Of a DNA stretch of 64,000 bases, positions 1-11,589 are shown in pieces. Origin of the DNA: Diphasiastrum complanatum (taxonomy: Eukaryota; Streptophyta; Lycopodiopsida; Lycopodiales; Lycopodiaceae); assembly GCA_029204225.1 (NCBI GenBank), contig CM055096.1:39208461-39272460 (forward strand). Direction: 5' to 3'. The translations under genes and the position numbers were made by a program. Under the pieces are notes generated by a model. The model was not told the DNA's origin, did no database searches, and was given only the letters and a program-made list of their open reading frames with translations. Position 1 is the first letter of the stretch; every line of letters starts with the position of its first letter.

Positions 1-725
1 CCGATAAGTCGGATACACTAATCAACAATGAAATACGTACGACAAGAGAATTGTCGGCATCAATATATTTTGTTTTTGTATGATTGACACCACATCTTAA
101 TCGGTGATACTAGTTGCCGATTCTTTGAATGTCTGTTGACAACCAGATTTTAAGCCAAGAACATTAAATGAGTTAAAAACATCTAAAATCACAACATTAA
201 GCAGTCTCTTTGGGGAACGACAATATTTTATACTACATATCCTTACATTTAAGCTAAGTATATTGTGACAAGTACAATGAGATCAACACCAAAATCTAGC
301 AAATCACTCCCTAGATCTATGATTTTTGGCAATCAACTCACTAGTTCTTATCACTCCCTATCAAGATTTGAAAAGTGAATTTTTGGGCTTGATCCAAGCT
401 TCCAAACAATCACATCAATGATTCATTCCAATATCTAATCATTGACCAGGAAACTATGAAGCTAGATCTAGACAATGCACTAAAAATCTTGGAAATTAAA
501 TGTGTGTACAAATTATGGGACAAATTCGAAGCTAGGCACTCAAAAGGTAGTTTTAGTATGGCCTCACACGTGTGAACAATACACCTACAACCAAAAATTG
601 AATTTGATCCAAAAATTTGATGCTAGCACTTACTTCCTGCTCGCCCTCTCAAGATTAGATCAAAAACTCAAAACTTACTAGTTTTGGGTATGTTCATTGA
701 TCAATTACTTAGCCACTTGTACTTG
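1..725 (-). mobile_element. Leader/internal remnant of minus-strand copia N
   Basis: This stretch lies downstream (minus sense) of a clear tRNA-Met primer site, so it should be the leader and start of the internal region of a copia element running off the left edge. No gag or pol motif can be read in it. It carries a 12-base palindrome TCACACGTGTGA at 564-575. The assignment rests only on its position next to the primer site. Confidence 0.4.
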
Positions 726-737
726 GCTCTGATACCA
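726..737 (-). other. Primer binding site (initiator tRNA-Met type), copia N
   Basis: Read on the minus strand this is TGGTATCAGAGC, the usual plant Ty1/copia primer site complementary to the initiator tRNA-Met. It fixes the orientation of element N: internal region to the left, 5' LTR to the right. Confidence 0.8.
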
Positions 738-1549
738 TGTTGATTTTTCTAATTTTTGGATCTTAAATGGATCTACAATTGATCCACGAGAGGTTTTGGA
801 TGCTGGTTGGATAGATCAATCACAAATCTAATTTCTAGATCTTGATCTAGATAAAAAATTAGCACCTAACTAGCAAGAACAACATGTAAATTGATCAATC
901 TAATCAAAGAGTGGCCTCACACGTGTGAAACTCTGTCATTGTATGGACAATGAGCAGATAGTGAAGTTCATTGACTATGGAAAGCATTCAATGCAAAAAG
1001 TTACAACACAAATAGTGAAAATGACAAGGTTTTGCCTCAAAATCAAGATCTCTCATCAAATTTCATATTCACAATGATGATCTATATATAGATCAAGTAC
1101 ATTTCAACCTGATATGCTGACTCAATAGGCCTGGCATGTGTGGAAAATTCCACATCACTTTAGATCCACTAATCAATGCTAGATAAGCACCTGCCTCTTT
1201 GATTCCTTACTTGATGGCATTGCCTCACCATGACTTTGCTTGATTTGAGGTAATTTCCCTAACTTATAGGAACTTGCAAGATCAACTCCTATGATAAGCT
1301 ACTGATATTTCCAGATATGTACACACATGGGAACAACCTCTCACATGTGGAACCATCCCTCATTCACATGGGAATGCTTGATCAACAAGTAAAATGGTGC
1401 CAAATGGCAATTTCCTACTTGACTAGCTTTTCACTAGTTCATACTTGTATCAATCAAAACATTTTCCATCTGACTAAAATTGAATGCATTTATGACTACC
1501 ATCCACACGTGGGAACATGACCCACACGTGTGGGATCAAGTTATGTACA
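738..1549 (-). repeat. 5' LTR of copia N (minus strand)
   Basis: The block directly adjoins the primer site. On the minus strand it could begin TGTACATAAC near 1549 and end ...CAACA at 738. A TATATATAG-like box near 1082-1090 suits a promoter firing leftwards. It holds palindromic CACGTG-core sites at 917-928 and 1521-1534. The inner edge is well supported by the primer site. The outer edge is inferred from TG/CA ends and from the start of LTR A three bases further on. There is no second copy to compare. Confidence 0.5.
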
Positions 1550-1552
1550 TAA

Positions 1553-2575
1553 TTTTGGATTATTCTCCTTCTTACTAATCGCCTAGTCGGTTTTAATCCT
1601 CATCCACTGTTTATCCAGTTTTGCGGATTTTCCCGTGTCTTTATACAGTCTGCAAAATTACAAGTGTTTTTGCACAGTCTGCAGAAATACACGGAGTTTG
1701 ACAATAGTGTCACATTTTCTCTCTCTACAACCATGACAGTGTCGCCTGTCAGAAATTACGAGTAAAATTACAGTGTCCCATTTTAGCGACATTGTTGCTT
1801 GTCATGAATTATGTGTAAAAATGCAGTGTCATCTTTTTTGCATTTTTCGCCTGTCAGGATTTGCGAGTAAAACTGCAGAGTCGCATTTTTTGCATTTTTC
1901 AAAGTGCCTCAAATGTTAAGAAAATGACCGACAAATTGTGGGGCTACCTCAAAATGAAAGAAATGAGATTTTAGGACACTGTTGCATTATTCGCAAAAAG
2001 CTGACACTGTCGTCTTTTTGCGACACTGTCGCCTGTGGCAGTTTTAGTTCATTTCTGCAGAGTAATAGTTTTAGTTCATTTATACTGACAGACTGTTTAC
2101 GACCAATTTTCGCTTATCAGTAATCAATTTCTAAGAAGGAACTGGATGAATGCCAACGGACTCCAGCCAACTGGCAATCGCATTTGACAACCTAATGACT
2201 TAGCGTAAATCAGCTATTCATACATCTCAATAATAATCTAAAAATGCTATTGTGAATTGTGAAGGAGTTGAGTGTTATTACACGATGCTTCCTGTGCTCT
2301 CATCAAGCAGATCGTTCACAATAAAAAAGTATTGATGTTAGCTCTCTATCAAGCTTTCAAGCTTGAACTCTCTTGAGCATTCTAGCTCAGTTTTTTAGAA
2401 TTTATTTTAGAGTTGCTATTACACTACTGCTTATCAGCAGAGCTGCTTCGTATTAGACTTATTCTCAGTTACTCAAAGACAGCTTTAGAGTGTGCGATTT
2501 CTATCTGCTATTGTCTTGCACTCATTAGCATCTGATTTTGTTTTTCTGAATCAATACTATTTCTTATTGCGTTCA
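1553..2575 (+). repeat. LTR of copia family A (left copy)
   Basis: It aligns along its length with 52120-52962, which is preceded by a polypurine tract and begins TGTTGGATTATTC. Here the first bases have decayed to TTTTGG. The shared parts include repeated 'cagtctgcagaaatacac' motifs, the region around 'atcagctattcatacatctc' and the end '...gttca'. Because a primer-like site and a gag remnant follow, this copy is read as a 5' LTR. The TATA box seen in the right copy (52606) is degraded here. Confidence 0.7.
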
Positions 2576-2577
2576 GT

Positions 2578-2591
2578 TTGTATCAGAATGC
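2578..2591 (+). other. Degenerate primer binding site of copia A
   Basis: TTGTATCAGA begins three bases after the LTR A end and resembles the tRNA-Met primer site TGGTATCAGAGC. About 80 bases including this site recur after the right LTR A copy, so the LTR end is not certain. Confidence 0.45.
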
Positions 2592-2652
2592 ATGCATCTC
2601 TATATTGCTTTTGTAGCTGATAGAAATTGTTTGAGAATTCAATACTTTTTGT

Positions 2653-3499
2653 TTGGCTTATGATCAACATAAGGAGGTAATGACTGATGCCATCCATGAA
2701 GAAGACGAGGGGTCCGATGAGGACTTTGATATCAGAGAAAAGAAAGCAAAAATTTTTGAACATCTTAATCATCAGAAGTTCAGAACTTTTACAACAAATG
2801 AAAACTTGGCAGAAAGCTCAACAAACCCAGATGGATAAACTTGTTGTTGATTTTCAAACTGCTATAAAAAATATTGCTGACAAATTATTTCCAGCAAGAG
2901 AAAATATACGGTGTTCTATTTGTTCATAGAATCACACTGTCAATGAATGTCCCCGACTGAAACACCATTATCTGGTGGACTCCAGACCTATGTATCGACA
3001 ATATCGTGCTTACAATTCACAATAGTGCATGCCGCAACAAGGAGTCTATTAACCCAATCAGTATCCACCACGTCAATAGTTCGTCGTTAATCAAACTGCT
3101 CCCCAACAAGTTGTTCACTATCTTGATCAAAATACCATCGATCCAGCAACTTATTATGTGGACGACACTACTCAACCAGGGTACTCCACTGAGACAGTTG
3201 TATATTATGTGTATGATCCTAATGCTCAAGTGGTTGACTCCAATGCCCAAACCTATGATCCTAACCAAGCTGTGTTTGCAACGCATCAACTTCCAGCAAT
3301 ACACGGATGCTTTATCTATGTAGATAAACATCCTAGTATTCGCTGCCCAGACAAACTTCAATTTCCACCAGCTTGTGAAAATTGTGGCATTGAACACCAT
3401 GTGAAGGATTGTCCTTCCCAATGTAAACATGCTACTCTTGTATGCTCTGTGCAAGTAGAAACCTTGCCAGTAAAAACTCAGCCCGCTCCTGGGTCTTGA
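2653..3499 (+). pseudogene. copia A gag remnant with two CCHC zinc-knuckle-like motifs
   Basis: Several overlapping frames give a broken gag-like product. The first half is acidic and then lysine-rich. One knuckle-like motif (C-x2-C-x3-H-x4-C, with an internal stop) lies at about 2911-2953. A second (CENCGIEHHVKDC) lies at about 3373-3411. Knuckles of this kind bind RNA in retrotransposon Gag. The middle part is rich in Tyr, Asp, Pro and Val and reads in another frame, so the gene has frameshifts. No protease or integrase follows: sequence of another family begins at 3543. Placement right after LTR A and its primer site supports family A, but no intact A gag is available for comparison. Confidence 0.5.
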
Positions 3500-3542
3500 C
3501 TTGTGCACAACCCTAGCGTCGAGCCCCTACTATTGCACCTTC

Positions 3543-4118
3543 TGTGACTCTTTGACACTGAATCCATATTTTTCGGTCTCGTTTTTACCCGAAACTTTTC
3601 TTTCTCGGTTTTTTTTTTTTTTCCGTGGTTGACTTTTTTGGCATTCATGACTAGGGCTCCCACAACAACACGGTTCCTTGAAAAATACATTGAGTGATCA
3701 TATATTAGTAAAAATGGACTCAATACATGGTGAGATTTTAGCACGGTCATACCGGCTATTTTTTTACAACTGGCCATTTTTTTGAAAAGCTGTAAAATAT
3801 TTACTGGCCATTTCTAAAGCCGCAAAATTTGCTCTAGCCTCATTTAGGGCGGGCTGGGACCCAATTCTAGGTGGACCGGCACTTTTGGCTCGGTCTTACA
3901 AAACTTGACCACAAAATATTTTTGATGGTTTTTTCGAAAGTCAGTTTCTTACTTTTAAACTGTGTCTAGCCACTTTAGGCTGGGCTGAGACCCAGACCTA
4001 AAGCAAATTTGTGCCAATTTTTCTCTAATAACTGGGCTTTACATGCCGGTTCTTTCAATTATTGCGAACTTAAATGTCAATATTAGTCCGATTTTCCGTG
4101 CAGAAATATCGGCTAACA
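3543..4118 (+). repeat. LTR of gypsy family B (copy 1)
   Basis: Homology with 18261-18703 starts at TGTGACTC and stops at ...CGGCTAACA, giving TG/CA ends. The next bases are a tRNA-Arg-like primer site, so this is read as a plus-strand 5' LTR. Compared with copy 2 it carries about 130 extra bases bounded by two versions of 'gggctgRgaccca'. The five bases before it (ccttc) do not match those after copy 2 (catgt), so the two copies are not shown to be ends of one insertion. A longer full LTR is possible, see 17700-18260. Confidence 0.6.
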
Positions 4119-4136
4119 TTGGCGACTACCACTGGG
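4119..4136 (+). other. Primer binding site, tRNA-Arg type, gypsy B
   Basis: TTGGCGACTACCACTGGG follows the LTR end directly. It resembles the TGGCGACT...CTGGGGA primer sites complementary to tRNA-Arg that Tat/Ogre-type plant gypsy elements use. It gives the element's orientation as plus. Confidence 0.6.
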
Positions 4137-5043
<907 letters not shown>

Positions 5044-5370
5044 TTTTCTCTCAGTCTTTCTCTCTCTTTTTCTGTTTTTCTTTTTCTTTTTATATATATA
5101 TATTTTTCTTCTGTGCCTTATCCATTGGGCGATGGAGTCACTCCCCACCCCACTACACTGTTTTTGTTCCCACTGTTTCCTCTCTCAACCCCCCCCCCCT
5201 TAACTATGTGCTATACAGTCATTTATGCCCATAGAAGTTAGCAAATGCCCAAATGGAGCTCAGAGATTTTATAGAGATGCAATAAATATGTATGCATAGA
5301 AAACTGAGACTTGCAACAGATGCTCACCATACCGTGTCTAGTGTATAATGCATAATAGTGAGGTGGGTGG

Positions 5371-6399
5371 TTACAATGCATTCCTGCACATTTCCGTCTG
5401 TTGGTCCTTCAACTCCCCAATGTAATTGGGGTCCACTTCTGCCACATCCACAAGGGCTGGATCGGCACCTTCCATGAACTTAAAATAAAACATCTCATTT
5501 AGGGTTTTGCGTTCCTTGGAAGTTCTGTCACGCATCTGCAGGTACAGCGCTAGGTCCGCTCCTGATTCCATAGACTCATTGGGGCTGTAGCACCATTTGG
5601 TAAGGTAAATCCTGGTGGGTTTAGTCTTATCGCCCCAAGGTTGTAGTAACCAATTCTGCAGGTAGTAGGCATAGTGGCTGGCCAATCTAATGATATCATC
5701 TTTCTGGTGCACGACAACAATTGAGAACCTACATAAGCTCTCGCAGGAATCTTTGTAGTTTTCAAAACTACTTGGGATGAGTGGCCATGTGAATCTGAGG
5801 GCGGAACTCGTGGATGGTCGTAGCTCAAAAACCTGGACATCTAGCGGAAACTCCATGGGCGATAGATATAAACTGTAAACATCGAAGTTTTTGTAGAACA
5901 GATTGTCTGACAAAATTTCCTTGCGGTGCACAAGGTAAGCGGGTAAAGGGTTGCGGGAACTCTGAGGCCTGATTGGTCCTCTTGCAGCTTCTTTTCTCTG
6001 ATAGTCATGTAACTACCTAGCTAGCATGGCTACGGTAGTTTCGGTTGCAGCTAGTTCCACCTTGGTGTTGGATAGGATCTTTTCCTGCCCTTTATACCCC
6101 TCCCTATGGCTTATCTGTCGCCTATCATTAGCCTCCTTGAGGTCATTGTACTTCTGCTTCCAGGTATCTCGCTCCTTACTGGTGCTAACTAGCTCGTTAG
6201 TGGCTCTGATTCGTAGGTTCTTTTGTTTCTTCAATTCTTCTTTCAGACATTGGACTTCTATGTCGGTCCTTTGTCCTTCCTTCAGTACGAACCTCATCAG
6301 TTTTCTATGGCGTTGGTCGGGCTGGTTACTGCTCTGTGGGTCTTCCATACTCTTTTCAGCAGTAAATTCCATCACATGTGTTTTAGAATTTATGTACAT
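5371..6399 (-). pseudogene. Extra 3' ORF of gypsy C: coiled-coil protein, one stop
   Basis: A single minus-strand frame of about 340 codons is broken by one TAG at 6015-6013. Both halves (6399-6013 and 5931-5371) share the frame and the codons between them are open. The N-terminal half is charged and heptad-like (LKEELKKQKN, ERDTWKQKYNDLKEAND), so a coiled coil is likely. The C-terminal half is globular-looking, with Trp/Tyr-rich stretches (ASHYAYYLQNWLLQPWGD) and an acidic end. No known domain was recognised. It lies 3' of the second RNase H and just beyond a polypurine tract (6445-6459), so it is either an additional 3' gene of the element or lies inside its LTR. Function unknown. Confidence 0.55.
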
Positions 6400-6444
6400 G
6401 AATATATAATGTGTTGAATGTACAAAAAATATTTAAGCTGTACA

Positions 6445-6459
6445 CCCCTCTCCCCTTCC
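6445..6459 (-). other. Polypurine tract of gypsy C followed by TGTACA
   Basis: On the minus strand GGAAGGGGAGAGGGG is followed at once by TGTACAGC. It lies about 50 bases after the end of the last pol-derived ORF. This is the expected layout of a plus-strand priming site next to an LTR start. It could also be an internal polypurine tract, since a further ORF follows. Confidence 0.5.
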
Positions 6460-6506
6460 GTGTGTATCTATCAGGTTCATGCTAGGGTAGGGGTTTTACT
6501 ATGTAC

Positions 6507-7253
6507 TCAGGCCGTGTGCATTAACCCATGGGTGATGCTACTATGGTGTGACCTAAAACATGATCTAGATAGTTCATGGCTCATTAACTGATGTAATTGG
6601 GCTAGGAGTTGGGGATTCTCTAGACCTACTTGGTTTATCAGACTTCTGATCCACCGAACTCCATACCATGTCTGGGCTTTCAGGATTGTCCATAGCTCTG
6701 CAGCTATGGTTATGGGTGAAATGACTACCCTTCCTGGCTCACTTTGCCAGTAATGATCATGGTCGTAGGCTATCGCAGCTAGACTATCAGCACGTTGGTT
6801 CTGTGCTCGTGGAATATGCATCCATTCGATGTGGGAAAACTCTCTAGTGTATTCGTTGATGGCAATTGCATAGGCCTGTAAGGTCTTGCTTTTGAGTCGG
6901 TATATGCCGGTCATACCTCGGATTAGGAGTTGTGAATCTCCCATAATTCAGAGGTTGCCTATAGTTTGCGCAACTCGCATGGTCATTTGTAGATCGATTA
7001 GAAGGGCTTTGTATTCGACAATGTTGTTCATGAATCCTTTCCCTAATAGGACTCCTCTATTGGCTAGTTTAGTCCCATTGGGATTCTGCAATATTGCTCC
7101 TATGGCACCTTCTCTATTTGAATGTGTGCAGGCTCCGTCTACCTTCAACGTATATGTCCCAAGTTCTTGGGTGAGTTCCATATCACAACAATAAATTTTT
7201 TGTATTTTTCTCGATTTTTTGAAGTTTTGTATGGGTTTTTCGCACCCTTCCAT
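6507..7253 (-). pseudogene. Second RNase H (RnhA/archaeal-like) of gypsy C
   Basis: Two segments in one order read as an RNase HI-like domain distinct from the RT-linked one. All four carboxylate positions are visible: Asp in KVDGACTH, Glu in VEYKALL, Asp in GDSQLLI and Asp in RADSLAA. One TGA separates GNL from IMGDSQ, and the C-terminal tail runs to 6507. Such a domain would remove RNA from the RNA/DNA hybrid during reverse transcription. Additional RNase H domains mark the Tat lineage of plant Ty3/gypsy elements. As I know that family, the domain usually lies between the RT-linked RNase H and the integrase; here it lies after the integrase. Confidence 0.75.
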
Positions 7254-7424
7254 TCAGCATATATGTACAGGGTCACTAGGGCTACTTTTGATTCTTTGAG
7301 TGTTCCCAGTATTCGTGATGCTTCTAGGTCGTTCACTTCGATACCTGAAAAGGTGAACATGAAAAGGTGTTACATACTATACAGGTGTCTTCAGCTTCTC
7401 TTTAACTATAGTAAGCTTTTATCT

Positions 7425-8565
7425 TTCGGTGCTTAAAAATTTCACCGTCTAACTCTGCCAGCTTCACTGTGTTATTTTCATACAGTTTCACTATTACATA
7501 TGGACCGTTCCAGCATGGCCCCAACTTTTGAGGCATCAGCTCGAGTCAAGCGTTGTAGAACAACACTAACTGCCCCTGTCTGAACTGGTAATCGCTCCTA
7601 TGCAAACTTCTTCATTGCTAGATGCAAAGTATTTCATTACCTTTATTGAGGAATTTTTCAGAAGAACAGTTCATGCATCTTTTTGTGGGTTTCTTGGTGA
7701 TTTAAAGCAGCTATCCGGTGCTCGTCCAGGTCTTGTAAAGTGTCCAGTCGGTGCTGTATTGATTCTTTCTCTCCTAGGTCGTGCTTCATGGCAAACCGCA
7801 AGGATGGGAACTCTATTTCTATTGGCAGTACACATTCTTGGCCATACACTAGAAAAAAGGCATGTGGTTGGTACTGGTCTTATAGGTGGCATTATATGCC
7901 CACAATGCCAAGTACAGTTTTTTGTCCCAATCCCTATGTCTGTCTGATACGGTTTTTCTTAGAATACCCACTAGTTGTTTGTTCGTGCTTTCAGCCTGAC
8001 CGTTGGCTTGCGGGTGGTAGGGTGTGCTTTTACGGTGCTTGATCATCAACTGATCGGTCAAAGCCTTGATAGTTTGGTTTAGGAAATGGGTACCCATGTC
8101 GGAGATGAGTTCTTTGGGTGTACCGAACCGGCCTATCACCCGTTCTAGTAAGAACCAGACGGTTTCTTTTGCATTGTCTTTGGCCACAGCCCGTGCCTCG
8201 GCCCACTTTGTGAAATAGTCAATGGCCACTATGATATAATGTTTTCGGCTAGATGAAGTTGGGTGTATTGGGCCAACGAAGTCGATGCCCTATTTTTCAA
8301 AAGAGAGACAGGCCTGTATTGGAACTAACGACCACACCCTGTTATCCGTCTTGTCAACTTGTTGACAGGTGTCGCAGTTTCGATCATGTAAATGGGCATC
8401 TTGGAATAGTGTTGGCCACCAATAACCCGCCCTCAGAAATTTCTGCCCTGTGAGCTGGTCGACAAAGTGGCCCCCACAGGCAGAATCATGACACTTCTCT
8501 AGTATAAATTTGGCTTCTTCAGGAGTGATGCATCTTCGATACAACCCTTCTACACCTCGTCTGTA
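7425..8565 (-). pseudogene. Integrase of gypsy C (zinc finger, DDE core, GPY module)
   Basis: The HHCC zinc-binding region reads CHDSACGGHF ... CDTCQQ (about 8500-8365). The catalytic core follows, with Asp in AIDYFTKWAEAR, Asp in LISDMGTHF and Glu in NGQAESTNKQL, so the D-D-E triad is present. After a frameshift near 7850 the reading continues as MYGQECVLPIEIEFPS. The C-terminal module (GPCWNGPYVIVKLYEN) lies at about 7530-7430 with one in-frame stop before it. This enzyme would insert the cDNA into chromosomal DNA. Frameshifts and stops make this copy non-functional. Confidence 0.85.
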
Positions 8566-9173
8566 CAATGTGCTTCCTATCAAGACGAACTTTAGGGCTT
8601 GTAGACGTAGTTTTTGTTTTTCTGGAGTCGTCATACTGTTGGGTGTCTCTAGTGTGGATAGGTAGGTTGCTAAAGCTATATACCACTCAGGAATTGTGTC
8701 AACATCTACCCTCAAAAGTTCTCTTAAGTGATCAGTCTCCCACTCATCGCCTATTTCAGTAACCCCTCCCAGCTTGCAAATACAATTGTTTAACCCCTGC
8801 AATTTAGGCGGCTTGCTTTGGAGGGTGTAGTCAAACTCTTGAAGGGAGATTATCCACTTCATTAAGCACTCAGGAGGTTCTAGTTTATTCATCATCAAGG
8901 TGACTGCAGTACTCTTGGTAAAGAAAGTCACTTTCCGATGCAATAGGTAATGCCTTAGTTTGGCGATGGCGTAAGCTATCCCCAAACAAATTTCTCAGCC
9001 TTACTATAATTAAGTTCGGCTTTATTCAGCTTTCTCCCTATAGAAATAATAGGGTGATATTTTTTGTCCCAAATTTGGGCCAGACAACAGTTTATGCACA
9101 TGTCCATGGTGCTTGTGAAAACGAAGAACTCTCTGTCGTACATAGGTGGTTTCAATATTGGAACGTTAGCCAA
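8566..9173 (-). pseudogene. RT-linked RNase H and connection of gypsy C
   Basis: Two frames join as ...NKAELNYSKAEKFVWG / GIAYAIAKLRHYLLHRKV, the typical 'NYS..EKE.LA...A..K.RHYL' region of Ty3/gypsy RNase H. The first catalytic block, normally DAS...GAVL, is replaced by TSTMDMCINCCLAQ, so the leading Asp looks lost. The following linker (LMKWIISLQEFDY) is usual for the family. A frameshift near 8980 separates the parts. Confidence 0.75.
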
Positions 9174-9215
9174 AGCTACTTTTAATTCCTGAAAAGTCTT
9201 TTCACATGCCTCATC

Positions 9216-9990
9216 CTAGGTCCACTCCACGTTGGTTTTCAATAAGCCAGTCATCTGGTAAGTACGCGTGGCATAGGCCATGACATATCTTTTGTAATAA
9301 CCGCTCGAGCCTAAGAAGGTCTGAAGTTGGGACACCATAGTTGGTGCCATCATGGCTAGGAGCATAGCTATTTTTTCTGGATCAGTTGCCATGCCGTACT
9401 TGCTAATGACATGTCCTAACAGTACCCCGTAAGGAACTCCGAATAGGCACTTGTTAGCATTCAAAGCTATATAGGTTGCTGCGCACTTCTGAAAACACTT
9501 CTCTAGCATGGTGAGATGTTCTGTGACAGTGGTTGCCCCACAGAGGTCATCTATAAAATTTTTGAGGTTTTCATCTAAGATATCCTCGAAGTGCTTGTTC
9601 ATAAACCTCCGATAGGTTCCAGGGGCATTAGTCAACTCAAAAGGCATGACGTGAAAAGCGAAAACCCCAAACGTGGTTGTGAAGGTGGTCTTCAATTTAT
9701 CCTCTTCTGCTATGGCTATCTGATTATAGCCTGCGAAACAGTCTATGGAAGAGTACCGGTCTCTTCTTGCCATTTCTTCTAGGACTTGGTCTATGAACGA
9801 CAATGGATAGTAGTCCTTCTTAGTCTGTTTGTTCAACCTCTTATAATCCACACATACGCGAATGCGTGTAGAGTTCTTCATGGTGCGAGGTACTATTGGG
9901 GAGCACCACTCGGTGTTCTCTATCGAAAATCAAATCAGCATTTCGAAGTCTCTTGAGTTCAGTGTATACTCCTTCCTTTAGGTGGTAGGG
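9216..9990 (-). pseudogene. Reverse transcriptase of gypsy C
   Basis: The open part (9881-9216, about 220 codons) shows the ordered RT blocks: RVCVDYKRLNKQT, YPLSFIDQVLEEMA, YSSIDCFAGYNQI, FTTTFGVFAFHVMPFELTNA, the active-site box NFIDDL (codons at 9557-9546) and FLGSSGYYKRYV. The box is F-I-D-D rather than the usual Y-x-D-D. The block before it (WCSPIVPRT) is readable upstream to about 9920 and links to the protease frame through a broken stretch. It would copy element RNA into DNA. Confidence 0.88.
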
Positions 9991-10008
9991 TAGCTAACGT
10001 TGTTTCTG

Positions 10009-10881
10009 TCATATAGGTTTGGCTCCCTCCTTCAGTGGTATTGTATGAGTCACTAGATCGGGTGGAATCCCCTTCAAATCTGAGTAGTCCCAGGCAAAAA
10101 TATGCTGGTACTTTCTACACAGCCGTTTGTATTCTTCTTTTTCTCCAATGCCTAGAGAAGCACCTATTTTGATGTTCTTGGGCTCTTCTAGGGTTCCTAG
10201 GTTTATTAGGCAAATATCGGTGTCTTGAACTTTGGGAGGCCGCTCTTCTGGAGTGTTCCACGCTATGTTCAGTACTGATCTCAGGTCTGGTTCATCTTCA
10301 CTCGTAGTGGACTCACCATCGTCCTCACTACTCATGACCTCCTCCCACTCAGACAAAGGTATGGGTGCTCTTTCTGACTGAGGCACCTCGAGATAACCGT
10401 CGACTATGGTACGCTCTCTACCCCTTCCAAAAATCAGTATTCCTGTAGGGATGTCAACTGTGCAGTTGCTAAGCTTGAGCCATGGCCGTCCTAGCAGTAT
10501 AGAGTACCCCCGGTTCCCGGCGTACATCCTCATGACGTAAACGTCCACTTGAATGGTCTTGTTAGCCATGGTAATGGGTACATTCTTAAGCTCGCCCTCT
10601 GGTTTGATCACAGAGTTGTTGGCTAGCTTTAGGGCTGTCAACGTAGTGGGTTCTAGAGTAGAACCAAGGTGGTCTGAAAGTTCTAGACTTATGATGTTAA
10701 CTGCTGACCCTGCATCAACTATGGCCCCTGAAATGGCTAGGCCATCTATGAGTACGTCTACCTTAGGGCAGTAGCGATCTAACAAATCTGCATCTACTTT
10801 TCCTATTGTAGGTGGCTCCATTGTTCTGGTCGTGGGTGGTCTCATCAGTCGTTTGACCATGCGTTTAATAGTGGGTGACAA
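10009..10881 (-). CDS. Aspartic protease domain of gypsy C pol (open, about 290 codons)
   Basis: This is a long open minus-strand frame. The retroviral-type protease active site is seen as AIVDAGSAVNIIS (DAG instead of the usual DSG/DTG). It is followed by the flap region and ILLGRPWLKLSNCTVD, a block typical of plant gypsy proteases. A long acidic linker (MSSEDDGESTTSEDEPD) leads to the start of the RT region (HIFAWDYSDLKGI...HTIPLKEGAKPI), which is the usual entry to Tat/Athila-type RT. The enzyme would cut the Gag-Pol polyprotein. The frame ends at a stop near 10009, before the RT proper. Confidence 0.82.
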   Translation of the reverse strand: MSPTIKRMVKRLMRPPTTRTMEPPTIGKVDADLLDRYCPKVDVLIDGLAISGAIVDAGSAVNIISLELSDHLGSTLEPTTLTALKLANNSVIKPEGELKNVPITMANKTIQVDVYVMRMYAGNRGYSILLGRPWLKLSNCTVDIPTGILIFGRGRERTIVDGYLEVPQSERAPIPLSEWEEVMSSEDDGESTTSEDEPDLRSVLNIAWNTPEERPPKVQDTDICLINLGTLEEPKNIKIGASLGIGEKEEYKRLCRKYQHIFAWDYSDLKGIPPDLVTHTIPLKEGAKPI

Positions 10882-10893
10882 CTATACTAGTTG

Positions 10894-11520
10894 TCAGAGC
10901 CCTATTTCCAATTTTAGATTCTCTAGGGCTTGACCTAGGTCAATATTCCCTCTCTTCAGATTTAGGTCTATATCCTTCCTAGACCTACGGTTTCTGGTCA
11001 TAGTCCTCTTAGTTTCTAGGCCGGTTTTCCCTTTTCTCGGTCCTAGCAATCTGGGGTGTCTACGCCCTTCCAAGACGCTAATCTCACCTTGCTTTTTGGG
11101 CAGTGGATCCTCGTAGATGGGTGTAGGTTCAAATACTGGCTTCTCAATGACCACTGGATTATCTACCTCCGGTGGTGGTTTTGGTGTAGGCTTGGGTTTC
11201 TTGGGAGGTAGCTCCATCTGGAGGTTACTCCGGGTCACTACTAAAACCTCTTTCCTGTTCGTGGATTCCTCTAGCGTCTCCACGACGATGAAGTTCACGG
11301 GTGGCCGGTCATCTTCTATGCATGCCTTCCCTTTATCCACCTGGCTAATCCTGGGTCTCCGTTGTATGTATTGAGGTGGCCTTGATGGCCTCGCCGTTCT
11401 GTCCTCCTGGGGACTATGGCTCACTGGCCCAGGCATCCTATTTGCGTCTCTACATACCCAACATCTATCCTCCAAGTGTCCAGGCCTCTTGCAGTACCCG
11501 CACACTTGGTTGGGATAATT
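10894..11520 (-). pseudogene. Gag C-terminus of gypsy C with CCHC zinc knuckle
   Basis: The minus frame begins inside Gag with a zinc knuckle CGYCKRPGHLEDRC (C-x2-C-x4-H-x4-C), then a long Pro/Lys/Arg-rich linker. The knuckle binds genomic RNA for packaging. The rest of Gag, which should lie to the right, is missing: copia-like sequence appears by about 11590. The small gap to the protease frame suggests a stop or frameshift between gag and pol. Confidence 0.75.
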
Positions 11521-11589
11521 TCGATTTAAATGATTCTCTCTTCATATATTATTGGAGCATGAAAATGTAGACAGTCTATACGTAAAATC

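Noticed and set aside
5189-5198. G-run on the minus strand as a polypurine tract and LTR start for gypsy C
   Set aside because: The bases after it (TTGAGAG) do not start TG, and a better tract lies at 6445-6459.
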